Assembly (NCBI GenBank): GCA_003389385.1
Contig: QQVM01000014.1
Location: 1-64,000 of the forward strand
Direction of reading: 5' to 3'
Origin: Bacteroidota bacterium
GTDB lineage: Bacteria; Bacteroidota; Bacteroidia; AKYH767-A; 2013-40CM-41-45
Length of the DNA: 64,000 nucleotides
A program made the position numbers and the translations under genes. The notes under the pieces were generated by a model. That model ran no database searches. It saw only the letters and a list, made by a program, of their open reading frames with translations, and was not told the DNA's origin. Shown here in pieces: positions 43,469 to 50,743 of the stretch; position 1 is the first letter of the stretch, and every line of letters begins with the position of its first letter.

Positions 43469-45555
43469 GGCCTGGCTGCTTGAATGTTTTTTGCAGGCTG
43501 GTAATACCTGATCAATAGAATTTCAACTGCAAGAAAAATCAGACACAACAGAATAAAATATTTCCAGAGTCTTTTTCCTTCATCCAATTCTGCAATGGAA
43601 GCTGACAAGTCTGCATTTGTTGTGTTTATGACAGTAAGCTGATTTATATTTGACTTATCTGCAAGTCTCCGAAGTTCTTCTGGACTTAAATAGCTGAGGT
43701 CAGATTCTCTGCGATCGTAATTAAAAGAATGCAATGTCAATATTGCATCTCCTGAAGTGAGAGAGTAATTGCCTGCTTGTTTCACCTGGTCGTGAACGGC
43801 TACAATAAGCTTGTTAGATAAGGCTCTGCTTTCAGGTATGATGTCAAAACCCAATTCCGGATTGATCAGGTGAAGAATAGTTTCTGAGCCTCTGATGCTG
43901 TCGCGATTTACTGTGAACTCGTTATCCCTTCCTATTATTGAAGGCGCCGATACAGAATTTGTGCTTAGCAAGGCCGCTTTCAAAACAAATGGAACAAAGA
44001 TCGCATGCCTGTGGAAATTGCTCCATTCATCTTTAAGTGGTACGCTGAGCGTATATGTTTTTCCTTTTCCGCTTTCTGTAACAGCTAAGAATGTATTTCC
44101 GTTACTTAACCTCATCAAGGCTTCTTCACGTGATTTCATCCCTCTTGAAAACTGGAAATATTTATGTGCAATTGGCAAGTCAATATTTTCATTACGGTTT
44201 TTCCCTCTATCAAAGACATCCGAAAACACAGGATGCCTGAACTCTATTGCACTGACTTTCTCAGGATTCTCTGCTTTTCCTGAAACCGGGTTGCATCCCA
44301 ATGCCTGATACAATGAACTGTAGTTTTTCAAGTCAGCACTCTCTGACGGGATTATCAGGCAGCTGCCGCCATTTTCAACATAACGCTGAAGCTCATGTTC
44401 CAGACCGGTAGAAATATTGTCAACCTCGTTGAGTACGATAAAATGTTTGCTGTCGAATGATGAATAATTAACCTGGCCTGATGTAACAGAAGAATAATCA
44501 AAATAAGGATCACTTCGAAAAAGAATATTAAGATAGTCGCGCTCCTTCGGACTTCCGATACTTAAAATATTAATCTTCTCGAGCACATTGAAACTGAAAT
44601 AATAGTTATCATCAAAACTGACAGGATAATCGCTGATTGAAAGCCTGGAAGCCTGCCAGCCATGCCGGTTTACGGTGAAGGACAATCTGGTGTCTGTGCT
44701 TGACTTGGCCGGTATGTTCACACTTGCAAGGGCTCTTTGCTGATCATTTATCAGAAGTTTGAGCGGAATATTTTCGGCATTTTTATCACCGTTATTTCTG
44801 ATTCTGACAATGAGCTCCGCCGGAGCATTCAATAAAACATAAGGTGTTTCAAGAAAGCAAGTATCTATGGAAATATTTTGTTCAGTAATAGCTTCCAGCG
44901 GTACCAGGCGGAATTGAATAAGCGTGTCCGAAATACTATTGTCGAAATCACTGATGGATTTTTGAAAGTCGGATATAATAAAAGCAGATGCAGAGGCTTC
45001 ATCTCCGGTTTTGCCGGCCAGGAGATCGGCTTGCCTGGACATGATTTCCGACACATTACGAGAGGCAGATCCGCTTTGAACCCTGTCTAGCTCCTGTAGA
45101 AACTCATCTCGTGTCAATAGTCGCTGATGCCGGCCTTCAAATTCATTGGTCAACAATTGAAATCTGTCGCTGGCTTTATAGCTGAGCGCAATTTCTCTGG
45201 CTTTTCTTTTTGCATCATCCAGAAGAATTCCATTGGATCCTCTTGAATTCATACTAAAAGAATTGTCTACAAATATGCTGATGTTCCTGCTAGCCGACTT
45301 TTTAATTTCAGTTCCTGATGGTATGTAAGGCTGTGCAAAAGCTAGTATTAAGAAGCCTAAAGCCAGAATTCTTGAAATCAGCACCAGTAAATGCTTGACT
45401 TTGGATTTTGAGCGTGTATCCTGTTTAATCTCCTTTAAAAAGCGCACATTGGTGAAATACAGTTTCTTAAACCGGCGGAAATTAAAAAGATGAATTATAA
45501 TCGGGATGGCAAGGGCTGCTAGAGCGAACAAAAATGCTGGATAGATGAACTGCAT
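43465..45555 (-). CDS. BatA N-terminal domain protein with von Willebrand-like region
   Basis: The ATG at 45555 gives 696 residues starting MQFIYPAFLFALAALAIPII, the first of two membrane helices of the BatA N-terminal domain (IHLFNFRRFKKLYFTNVRFL between them). Then comes a von Willebrand factor A-like segment with a MIDAS-type start (IFVDNSFSMNSRGS), long beta-rich stretches, and a C-terminal helix at about 670-690. Bat proteins are envelope proteins of unclear role. The longer ORF start is rejected because it precedes the membrane helix by 38 unlikely residues. TAnnTTTG-like TATATTTG lies just upstream. Confidence 0.82.
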   Translation of the reverse strand: MQFIYPAFLFALAALAIPIIIHLFNFRRFKKLYFTNVRFLKEIKQDTRSKSKVKHLLVLISRILALGFLILAFAQPYIPSGTEIKKSASRNISIFVDNSFSMNSRGSNGILLDDAKRKAREIALSYKASDRFQLLTNEFEGRHQRLLTRDEFLQELDRVQSGSASRNVSEIMSRQADLLAGKTGDEASASAFIISDFQKSISDFDNSISDTLIQFRLVPLEAITEQNISIDTCFLETPYVLLNAPAELIVRIRNNGDKNAENIPLKLLINDQQRALASVNIPAKSSTDTRLSFTVNRHGWQASRLSISDYPVSFDDNYYFSFNVLEKINILSIGSPKERDYLNILFRSDPYFDYSSVTSGQVNYSSFDSKHFIVLNEVDNISTGLEHELQRYVENGGSCLIIPSESADLKNYSSLYQALGCNPVSGKAENPEKVSAIEFRHPVFSDVFDRGKNRNENIDLPIAHKYFQFSRGMKSREEALMRLSNGNTFLAVTESGKGKTYTLSVPLKDEWSNFHRHAIFVPFVLKAALLSTNSVSAPSIIGRDNEFTVNRDSIRGSETILHLINPELGFDIIPESRALSNKLIVAVHDQVKQAGNYSLTSGDAILTLHSFNYDRRESDLSYLSPEELRRLADKSNINQLTVINTTNADLSASIAELDEGKRLWKYFILLCLIFLAVEILLIRYYQPAKNIQAARP

Positions 45556-45574
45556 TGAGTGCAAATATAAGGAT

Positions 45575-46342
45575 TCAGAATTTCTCAAACACCCCAAGCC
45601 CGAACAAAGCAAAATCATATTTGACCGGATCCTCGGGGTCGAATTCTCTGAGCTTAGCCGTGAGCTCAAGGACAGCTTTCCAGTCGTTGCTGGTCCTTAT
45701 TAAAAGTCCCAGTTTGCGTGAAACTCTGCCAGAATGCAAATCAAGAGGGCAGAGAAGATGCTTTGAACTATTGTTTTGCCAAATTCCGAAGTCAACTCCA
45801 TGATTGTCCTTGCGAATCATCCAGCGTAAAAACATATTCATTCTTTTTGCAGCAGATCCGGCCTTGGGATCTGGAAGGTGTTTTCGTAATCTGGAAGGGT
45901 GTCTTTTGCCAAAAAAGTCATTCCTGAATAGCGTAAGGGAATTCTCCGTTTGCTCCGGGCTATTCAAATTTTGAAAGTAACTCTCAAGGCCATCCTTTTG
46001 ATATATTTGTTTGAGTGCCCCTATGAAAAAAGCGCAGTCAGAAGGAAGAAATGTCCGGTGAACAAAAGCCGAAAAGCGTCTGAGATCTTGATGGGTGTGC
46101 TGTAAAATAAAGTCATGCGGGGAATCATCCATCAAACTTATAAGATTTCTGGCATTACGAATGATGATTTTTCGCTGCCCCCAGGAAATTATGGAAGTGA
46201 GGAAAGCAGATATCTCAATATCCTCCTTCTTGCTGAAAAGATGGGGTATTGAAATCGGATCTGATTCAATGAATTCAGGCCTGTTGTACTGACGGGCTTT
46301 TTCATCCAGGAATTCCTTCAGTTCCGTGGGGTTGAGAATCAT
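45575..46342 (-). CDS. TIGR02757 (DUF2400) family protein
   Basis: A 255-residue protein matching TIGR02757: DPISIPHLFSKKEDIEISAFL at the N-terminus, ISWGQRKIIIRNA, MNMFLRWMIRKDNHGVDFGIW and PLDLHSGRVSRKLGLL. The family is widespread in Bacteroidota and resembles helix-hairpin-helix DNA glycosylases in fold, but I know of no demonstrated activity. It heads the minus-strand run to the RsmI-like gene. Confidence 0.88.
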   Translation of the reverse strand: MILNPTELKEFLDEKARQYNRPEFIESDPISIPHLFSKKEDIEISAFLTSIISWGQRKIIIRNARNLISLMDDSPHDFILQHTHQDLRRFSAFVHRTFLPSDCAFFIGALKQIYQKDGLESYFQNLNSPEQTENSLTLFRNDFFGKRHPSRLRKHLPDPKAGSAAKRMNMFLRWMIRKDNHGVDFGIWQNNSSKHLLCPLDLHSGRVSRKLGLLIRTSNDWKAVLELTAKLREFDPEDPVKYDFALFGLGVFEKF

Positions 46343-46371
46343 TCCGCAAGGATACGCCCTAAATCCTGAAC

Positions 46372-46458
46372 TTAAAGAATGACTGAAAGAACTATCAGGG
46401 CGCCGAGCAGCAATATTCCCAGGTCAATGAAGAGTAATTTGTCTCTGTTTGTATTCAT
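46372..46458 (-). CDS. Possible 28-residue single-span membrane peptide
   Basis: An ATG-TAA ORF encoding a charged head (MNTNRDK) followed by an uninterrupted hydrophobic segment of about 20 residues (LLFIDLGILLLGALIVLSVI). This is the form of small membrane proteins often missed in annotation. There is no Shine-Dalgarno or clear promoter, so support is only the amphipathic layout and the otherwise empty space around it. Confidence 0.3.
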   Translation of the reverse strand: MNTNRDKLLFIDLGILLLGALIVLSVIL

Positions 46459-46499
46459 TGGCTGCTATTTTTTTAAATGAAATTATCTTTCCTTAATCC

Positions 46500-46685
46500 T
46501 TATGCCGGGATTGAATTACGGCGTCTGAAGTTGCCTCCATGTATCACTGAAAACACTCCGGATACCTGTTCAAGCAGGTTTTTGTGATGATCCCTCAGGA
46601 CTTCTTCTGTCTGCTTTCCTAAGTATGAAATTGTAAGCTTTGTGTTTTTATTTTCTTTGTTTGAATTTGTGAATACGATTTCCAT
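46500..46685 (-). CDS. Small protein of unknown function, 61 residues
   Basis: The ATG at 46685 gives 61 residues; an upstream start would overlap the receiver remnant. The N-terminal half reads as two beta strands (MEIVFTNSN, KLTISYLGK) followed by a helix (EEVLRDHHKNLLEQVSGVF) and a basic tail (GGNFRRRNSIPA). I recognise no family. It lies 31 bases after the end of the interrupted receiver gene and could be in the same transcript. Confidence 0.45.
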   Translation of the reverse strand: MEIVFTNSNKENKNTKLTISYLGKQTEEVLRDHHKNLLEQVSGVFSVIHGGNFRRRNSIPA

Positions 46686-46716
46686 GGTTTTGTTTTTTAT
46701 AGTTTGTTTAATTGGT

Positions 46717-47163
46717 TTACACGATAAATTCCCTGAGCTGGTAAGCATCCAGCGGAGTATCCAGAAAGCGAACTACGCTGGGCTGGAGCAGCATTTCATG
46801 TTTCAGATCATCATTCCTGCTGCCGCTGAGGAGAATAAGCTTGCATTTGTTTCTTATAAAATCGGACAGTTCGGAGAAGTCTGACATGAAGTTTCTGGCT
46901 GAATAAGATTCATCGCTGTCGTCGAGATTCAGGAAAATCAGTTCGGGTACTTCGCTTAAAAGTTCGGTGTCGTGTAATCTTTTCATGACAGCGGCTGCCT
47001 ACTCTTCCATCTTCACTTGTTTGGCTACAGACATTACTCTGAGCAGAATTTCATTGATTTCCCTGTTCTTGGAGTTACTGTCAATCAGAATAACTTTCTC
47101 AAAGCGCGGAGCATGGCTCTGCGGCGTGATCTCATAAAACTGTTTGTGTTTCTTGGCTTTCAT
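46717..47163 (-). pseudogene. CheY-like receiver domain gene interrupted by an in-frame TAG
   Basis: Read as one frame, 47163 to 46717 encodes a single receiver domain of 148 codons split by TAG at 47001-46999. Before it: basic leader, then KVILIDSNSKNREINEILL (first strand and helix). After it: ELIFLNLDDSDES, KLILLSGSRNDDL and FLDTPLDAYQLREF, which are strands 3-5 of the same fold. Both halves keep the same frame, so a single base change explains the break. The active site is also altered: the phosphoacceptor Asp position reads Asn (FLNLD) and the invariant Lys reads Thr (LDTPLD). It is either a decaying gene, two separately translated halves, or a sequencing error on top of a pseudo-receiver. 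Confidence 0.65.
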
Positions 47164-47356
47164 GGTGGTTGAATTTGATTCTCAAATGTACCCCCAGCAT
47201 GAGCCCTAAAAAAGGGACAAATAGCAGAAAATAAGACATACCTGTGTAGATATGCTGATTACTGAAAAATAGTTAAAAAGGCATTTTATTGCATTGAGCT
47301 GCAGTTTTCAATCATTCATTATTTTATTTAAAAGTTACTTAAATATATGATAATAA

Positions 47357-47402
47357 GGTATTTATATCAATTTTCTTTGTTTTGGAAATTGATATAAATA
47401 CC
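47357..47402. repeat. 17-bp perfect inverted repeat, A/T-rich
   Basis: GGTATTTATATCAATTT (47357-47373) and AAATTGATATAAATACC (47386-47402) are exact reverse complements; one wobble pair and one C-G pair extend the stem, loop eight bases. It lies 28 bases past the stop of the small acidic protein gene. Neither side has a long T-tract, so a plain terminator is not certain. An operator or mobile element end are alternatives. Confidence 0.75.
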
Positions 47403-47429
47403 CATATTATTGCAATTCAGGACATAAAA

Positions 47430-47645
47430 TTATGCTTTTGGATCTACTGGCTCCACAACTACCGTTTCATGAGGATCTGAAGCATCATCGAATAATAAGT
47501 TAAATGCATCGTCTCCTCCATTATTTTCATAGCCTTCATTTGAGCGAATCTGTTCCAGTAATTCCGCATCAAAATCAGATACAGATTTGTAGTCCTCTGC
47601 TTTCAAGCCTAGGGCCATTAAAATGTAAATTATTAATTCCAGCAT
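47430..47645 (-). CDS. Small acidic protein of unknown function, 71 residues
   Basis: Residues 1-15 are hydrophobic (MLELIIYILMALGLK) and the rest is strongly acidic (FDAELLEQIRSNEGYENNGGDD, LLFDDASDPHETVVVEP). It could be a membrane-associated peptide or a precursor, but there is no Cys, Gly-Gly leader site or other RiPP signature. A TAnnTTTG box (TATGTTTG, complement of 47661-47668) lies just upstream. It is divergent from the 508-residue helical protein gene. I recognise no family. Confidence 0.5.
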   Translation of the reverse strand: MLELIIYILMALGLKAEDYKSVSDFDAELLEQIRSNEGYENNGGDDAFNLLFDDASDPHETVVVEPVDPKA

Positions 47646-47749
47646 TGTTGTTTTTTATTTCAAACATATGCCGGGTGTCAGGCCTCGTGTACCAATATTT
47701 CATTGATTTCTTACAAAAGGAAGAACTCCATAAAAATCAATTTTGATAA

Positions 47750-49276
47750 ATGAAAGCATACGAGCAATTGCAGCAACTGATTCTTGTTTTGAATAAAGAA
47801 GAAAAAAGAAAGCTTAAAAAAAGATTACTTGAGCAATCTGAAATTTATTCAAGACAAAAAACTTTGAAGTTATTTGAACTTATTGATGACAATAAAGCAA
47901 GTTCGCGCCTCCTGACTTATCGCGCATTGTACGATAAAGATGGACAGAATCAGTCATTTTCAAAATTATGTCTGAGGCTGAAAGAAAAAATTTATGAAGT
48001 CATTCTGGCGAAATCCTCAATCCTGAGCAATCAGGCTGCGGAAAGAACATTGAAAATATTTGAACTGCGAAAAAAAATTAATCTGATTGATTTGCTTGTG
48101 TTCAAAGGTTACAGGTTTAATATTATCAATGAACTGAATTCAATAATTAAATCTTCTCATGAATTTGAAGTTTATGATGTTGAACTGAGTGCTTTGTCTA
48201 CAAAATTTAGGTTAGTTTTTTTGAAAGGTAATAAGCAATTAAATAATAAGATCATGAAATCAATATCAATGGTTCAAGAAGAATGGAGAATGTTTAATGA
48301 AGCGCAAGTAATATTTACAGAAATTAATTCAAAGATCAATAAATCCAACGAATTTGAGGATTATAAAATCGATTTAGAAAGCGCAATTACATCCTTTAAT
48401 AATTATCTCAAGAAATCGTCGTCTCCAACAATTTTGTATTTCAAGCTTTTTTTAGAAATGGATAGGGCTCAAAAAAACGAAAATTATTTTTTGGCAGATA
48501 AACTCTTGTTAGAACAATACAATACAATCAGAGGTTTCAAATCAGTTTATAATATTACACGTGAATTCAATTGCACTCTGAATTATGCCGATAACTTTAT
48601 TCAGCTTAATAATTACTCGAAGGCACTTGAATATACGGCCCGAACAAAAGTATTAATGCAAAATCACCAGTTGAATTTCAGTCTTGCTTTGGAACTTGAA
48701 TTACTGGCACTCATTTACTGGGGAAAAGTAGAGCGGGCTTTGCCATTATCGGAAAAATTACAGCAGTTATCATATAAGCTAAATAATGAATATTTGTTGA
48801 GCAGACGTTTGCTTATGATTTTAAATCTTCATTTTATAAACCGGAATTTTCAAAAAGTAATTGAGTTGCTTACTGAAAGCCGGGAGATTGACAGGGATAA
48901 AGAGGGCTTGAACATTATCAGGCGACTTATGACCATACTATGTAAAATTGAGTTGAATGATCTCGATTCACTTGAACTCAATATTCAGAATATGGATAAG
49001 TATATAAAAAGGATGATGAAGTCGAAATATATTCAGCCCCGTTACCTGATTATTTTCCGCATTCTTAGGAAACTTATTAACGATAACTTTGATTATAAAA
49101 AAGTTTATTCTTCCCGCAAAAAACAATTTGATCTTTTGTATTCAGGACAAAAGGAATACAAGTGGAAAATCAAGAGTCCGGAGCTGGTAATTTTTGAAGA
49201 ATGGTTTTTATCCAAAGTGGAAAAATCTCATTATAATCATGCAGAAGTTATGAACAAAAGGGCAGCACATATTTAA
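47750..49276 (+). CDS. Helical-repeat protein of unknown function, paralogue A
   Basis: 508 residues, Lys/Glu/Leu-rich, almost certainly all alpha-helical with TPR-like repeats. There is no signal peptide or membrane segment. The N-terminus (LILVLNKEEKRKLKKRLL) fits a pattern I recall from a large lineage-specific Bacteroidota family with no assigned function. It is paralogous to the protein at 50744: both have a segment of the form KKxxLxxxLxxRGxxxxxxxxLxxII after residue 105, and both end in a near-identical block (KSPELVIFEEWFLSK here, LSPEMIVFHEWLLAK there). Base composition is more A/T-rich than the neighbouring housekeeping genes. Confidence 0.75.
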   Translation: MKAYEQLQQLILVLNKEEKRKLKKRLLEQSEIYSRQKTLKLFELIDDNKASSRLLTYRALYDKDGQNQSFSKLCLRLKEKIYEVILAKSSILSNQAAERTLKIFELRKKINLIDLLVFKGYRFNIINELNSIIKSSHEFEVYDVELSALSTKFRLVFLKGNKQLNNKIMKSISMVQEEWRMFNEAQVIFTEINSKINKSNEFEDYKIDLESAITSFNNYLKKSSSPTILYFKLFLEMDRAQKNENYFLADKLLLEQYNTIRGFKSVYNITREFNCTLNYADNFIQLNNYSKALEYTARTKVLMQNHQLNFSLALELELLALIYWGKVERALPLSEKLQQLSYKLNNEYLLSRRLLMILNLHFINRNFQKVIELLTESREIDRDKEGLNIIRRLMTILCKIELNDLDSLELNIQNMDKYIKRMMKSKYIQPRYLIIFRILRKLINDNFDYKKVYSSRKKQFDLLYSGQKEYKWKIKSPELVIFEEWFLSKVEKSHYNHAEVMNKRAAHI

Positions 49277-49346
49277 AATATCCATCATCTATTGGATTGA
49301 ATGATAGTGGTAACGGAATTTCATTTGGAACTCCAAATCACTTCTT

Positions 49347-50270
49347 ATGCCCACTGTTTCATTTTACCTCATGTACCTTTTAGGATTCCAAAATTTATCC
49401 GACTCAACTGTTCATAAAAATTATAAGACGAGATTAATTAAACTTGAGGAAAAGCAAATTCAAGTTCAAAATCACCAAATAGATTTTGGTAGTTCATTCT
49501 TCTACGATCGGAATTCTGCAATAAAGAAAAGTTTATATATTAAGTCTTTCTTCAATTATTCACGTGAAGCCAAAATTGAATATTCTGTAAAGACCAAGAT
49601 TCAGTATAATCTTGATTACCGTTTCGCGGCCACTTATTTTATCGACAGTCTTTGGAATAAGAACAGAGATGAATTCAACATTTCTTTAATGTTGCTAAAT
49701 AAAAAATCTGCAAAGATTCATTCAAGTTATTCTCTTCAGATTAACTCAGGAATTTTTCCGGAATTCGGAAACTCAGTTTCATCTTCTGATTATTCATCTT
49801 TTTTTAATCCCGGGTCTATCCTTTTTACCCGCGGCTTTATGTTTAAATTTTGGAAGCGAAGTTGGCTTAATGTATCACTTGCCTCAATCAGGATTTGGAC
49901 TCTGCCGGTATTGCATGAATCAATTCCGGACAAAATAAATAAGCAAGCCGAACCTGAAAGAAAATGGAATTTTGATTATGGGTTTTCACTCAAATGCGGG
50001 GTCAGAGAAAAACTTACTAATAAGCTGGAATGGGATGCCCGTCTCACGTTATTTATCAACTCAGCCACTGCATATTCCCAGTCACTTTTAGTTGATCAGA
50101 GATTGACTTATTCTCCCTTTAAACCCGTAAGAATTACTTCCCATTCCAGTTTTAGGTTGAATCCTGCGAGGAATCGGCAGGCACAATTTTTCCAGGAGAT
50201 TCAGATTGGGATTGGATTTGTACTGATACCAGACAGGACTCAATCTTCCTTACCTGGAGCATCATATTGA
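49347..50270 (+). CDS. Probable outer-membrane beta-barrel protein of unknown function
   Basis: 307 residues. The N-terminus has a short hydrophobic stretch (VSFYLMYLLGF) that could serve as a signal peptide. The body is rich in alternating aromatic/polar segments typical of barrel strands (KIEYSVKTKIQYNLDYRFAA; WLNVSLASIRIWTL; LEWDARLTLFINSA), and a last strand FFQEIQIGIGFVLIP near the end. No named domain recognised. It follows paralogue A by 70 bases on the same strand; its last 31 bases overlap the convergent HTH gene. Confidence 0.6.
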   Translation: MPTVSFYLMYLLGFQNLSDSTVHKNYKTRLIKLEEKQIQVQNHQIDFGSSFFYDRNSAIKKSLYIKSFFNYSREAKIEYSVKTKIQYNLDYRFAATYFIDSLWNKNRDEFNISLMLLNKKSAKIHSSYSLQINSGIFPEFGNSVSSSDYSSFFNPGSILFTRGFMFKFWKRSWLNVSLASIRIWTLPVLHESIPDKINKQAEPERKWNFDYGFSLKCGVREKLTNKLEWDARLTLFINSATAYSQSLLVDQRLTYSPFKPVRITSHSSFRLNPARNRQAQFFQEIQIGIGFVLIPDRTQSSLPGASY

Positions 50271-50548
50271 TCCCTTGCAGGCTCTGCTGCCATTCTGGGC
50301 TCAGTTTTATTCTTTTCCATCATTTCGAATACTTCCAAGGGACTCATGTTGTGAATTGAACATAACCTGAAAAAATTTTTCATGGTAATGTTTTGTCCGT
50401 TCTCCCATCTCCAATAAGCAGTTCTGTTGAGATTGAACTCATAGCTGAAAATTTCAGCTGATTTAAATCCTTGCTTAAGCCTTAGCTTACGAATGACAAT
50501 GCCAAGGTCAATTAATTTTTCATCCTTTTGTTGTTTTTTATTTTCCAT
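50240..50548 (-). CDS. HTH (XRE-like) transcriptional regulator
   Basis: The ATG at 50548 gives 102 residues; the longer ORF adds 21 residues of poor quality. The HTH spans about 13-70: LGIVIRKLRLKQGFKSAEIFSYEFNLNRTAYWRWENGQNITMKN, the Cro/CI pattern with the recognition helix around NRTAYWRWE. The tail is polar and probably unstructured. The gene is divergent from paralogue B, so it may regulate that promoter and itself; this is inferred from position. It overlaps the end of the barrel gene tail to tail. Confidence 0.72.
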   Translation of the reverse strand: MENKKQQKDEKLIDLGIVIRKLRLKQGFKSAEIFSYEFNLNRTAYWRWENGQNITMKNFFRLCSIHNMSPLEVFEMMEKNKTEPRMAAEPARDQYDAPGKED

Positions 50549-50743
50549 TGTGATTTGTTTTGATGAGGATGAAAGTAGATGTGACACGAAAGTGAACTTA
50601 GGACAGAACAAAAGATTGAAAAGCTTATGTATGGATCATTCAAAATATTGTATATTGCTAAATATTAATAACTTATAATAATCATCAGAGGACAAAATCA
50701 ATGTTTTTTTTAACTCTGTTTTTACATAAAACAACATATCATT

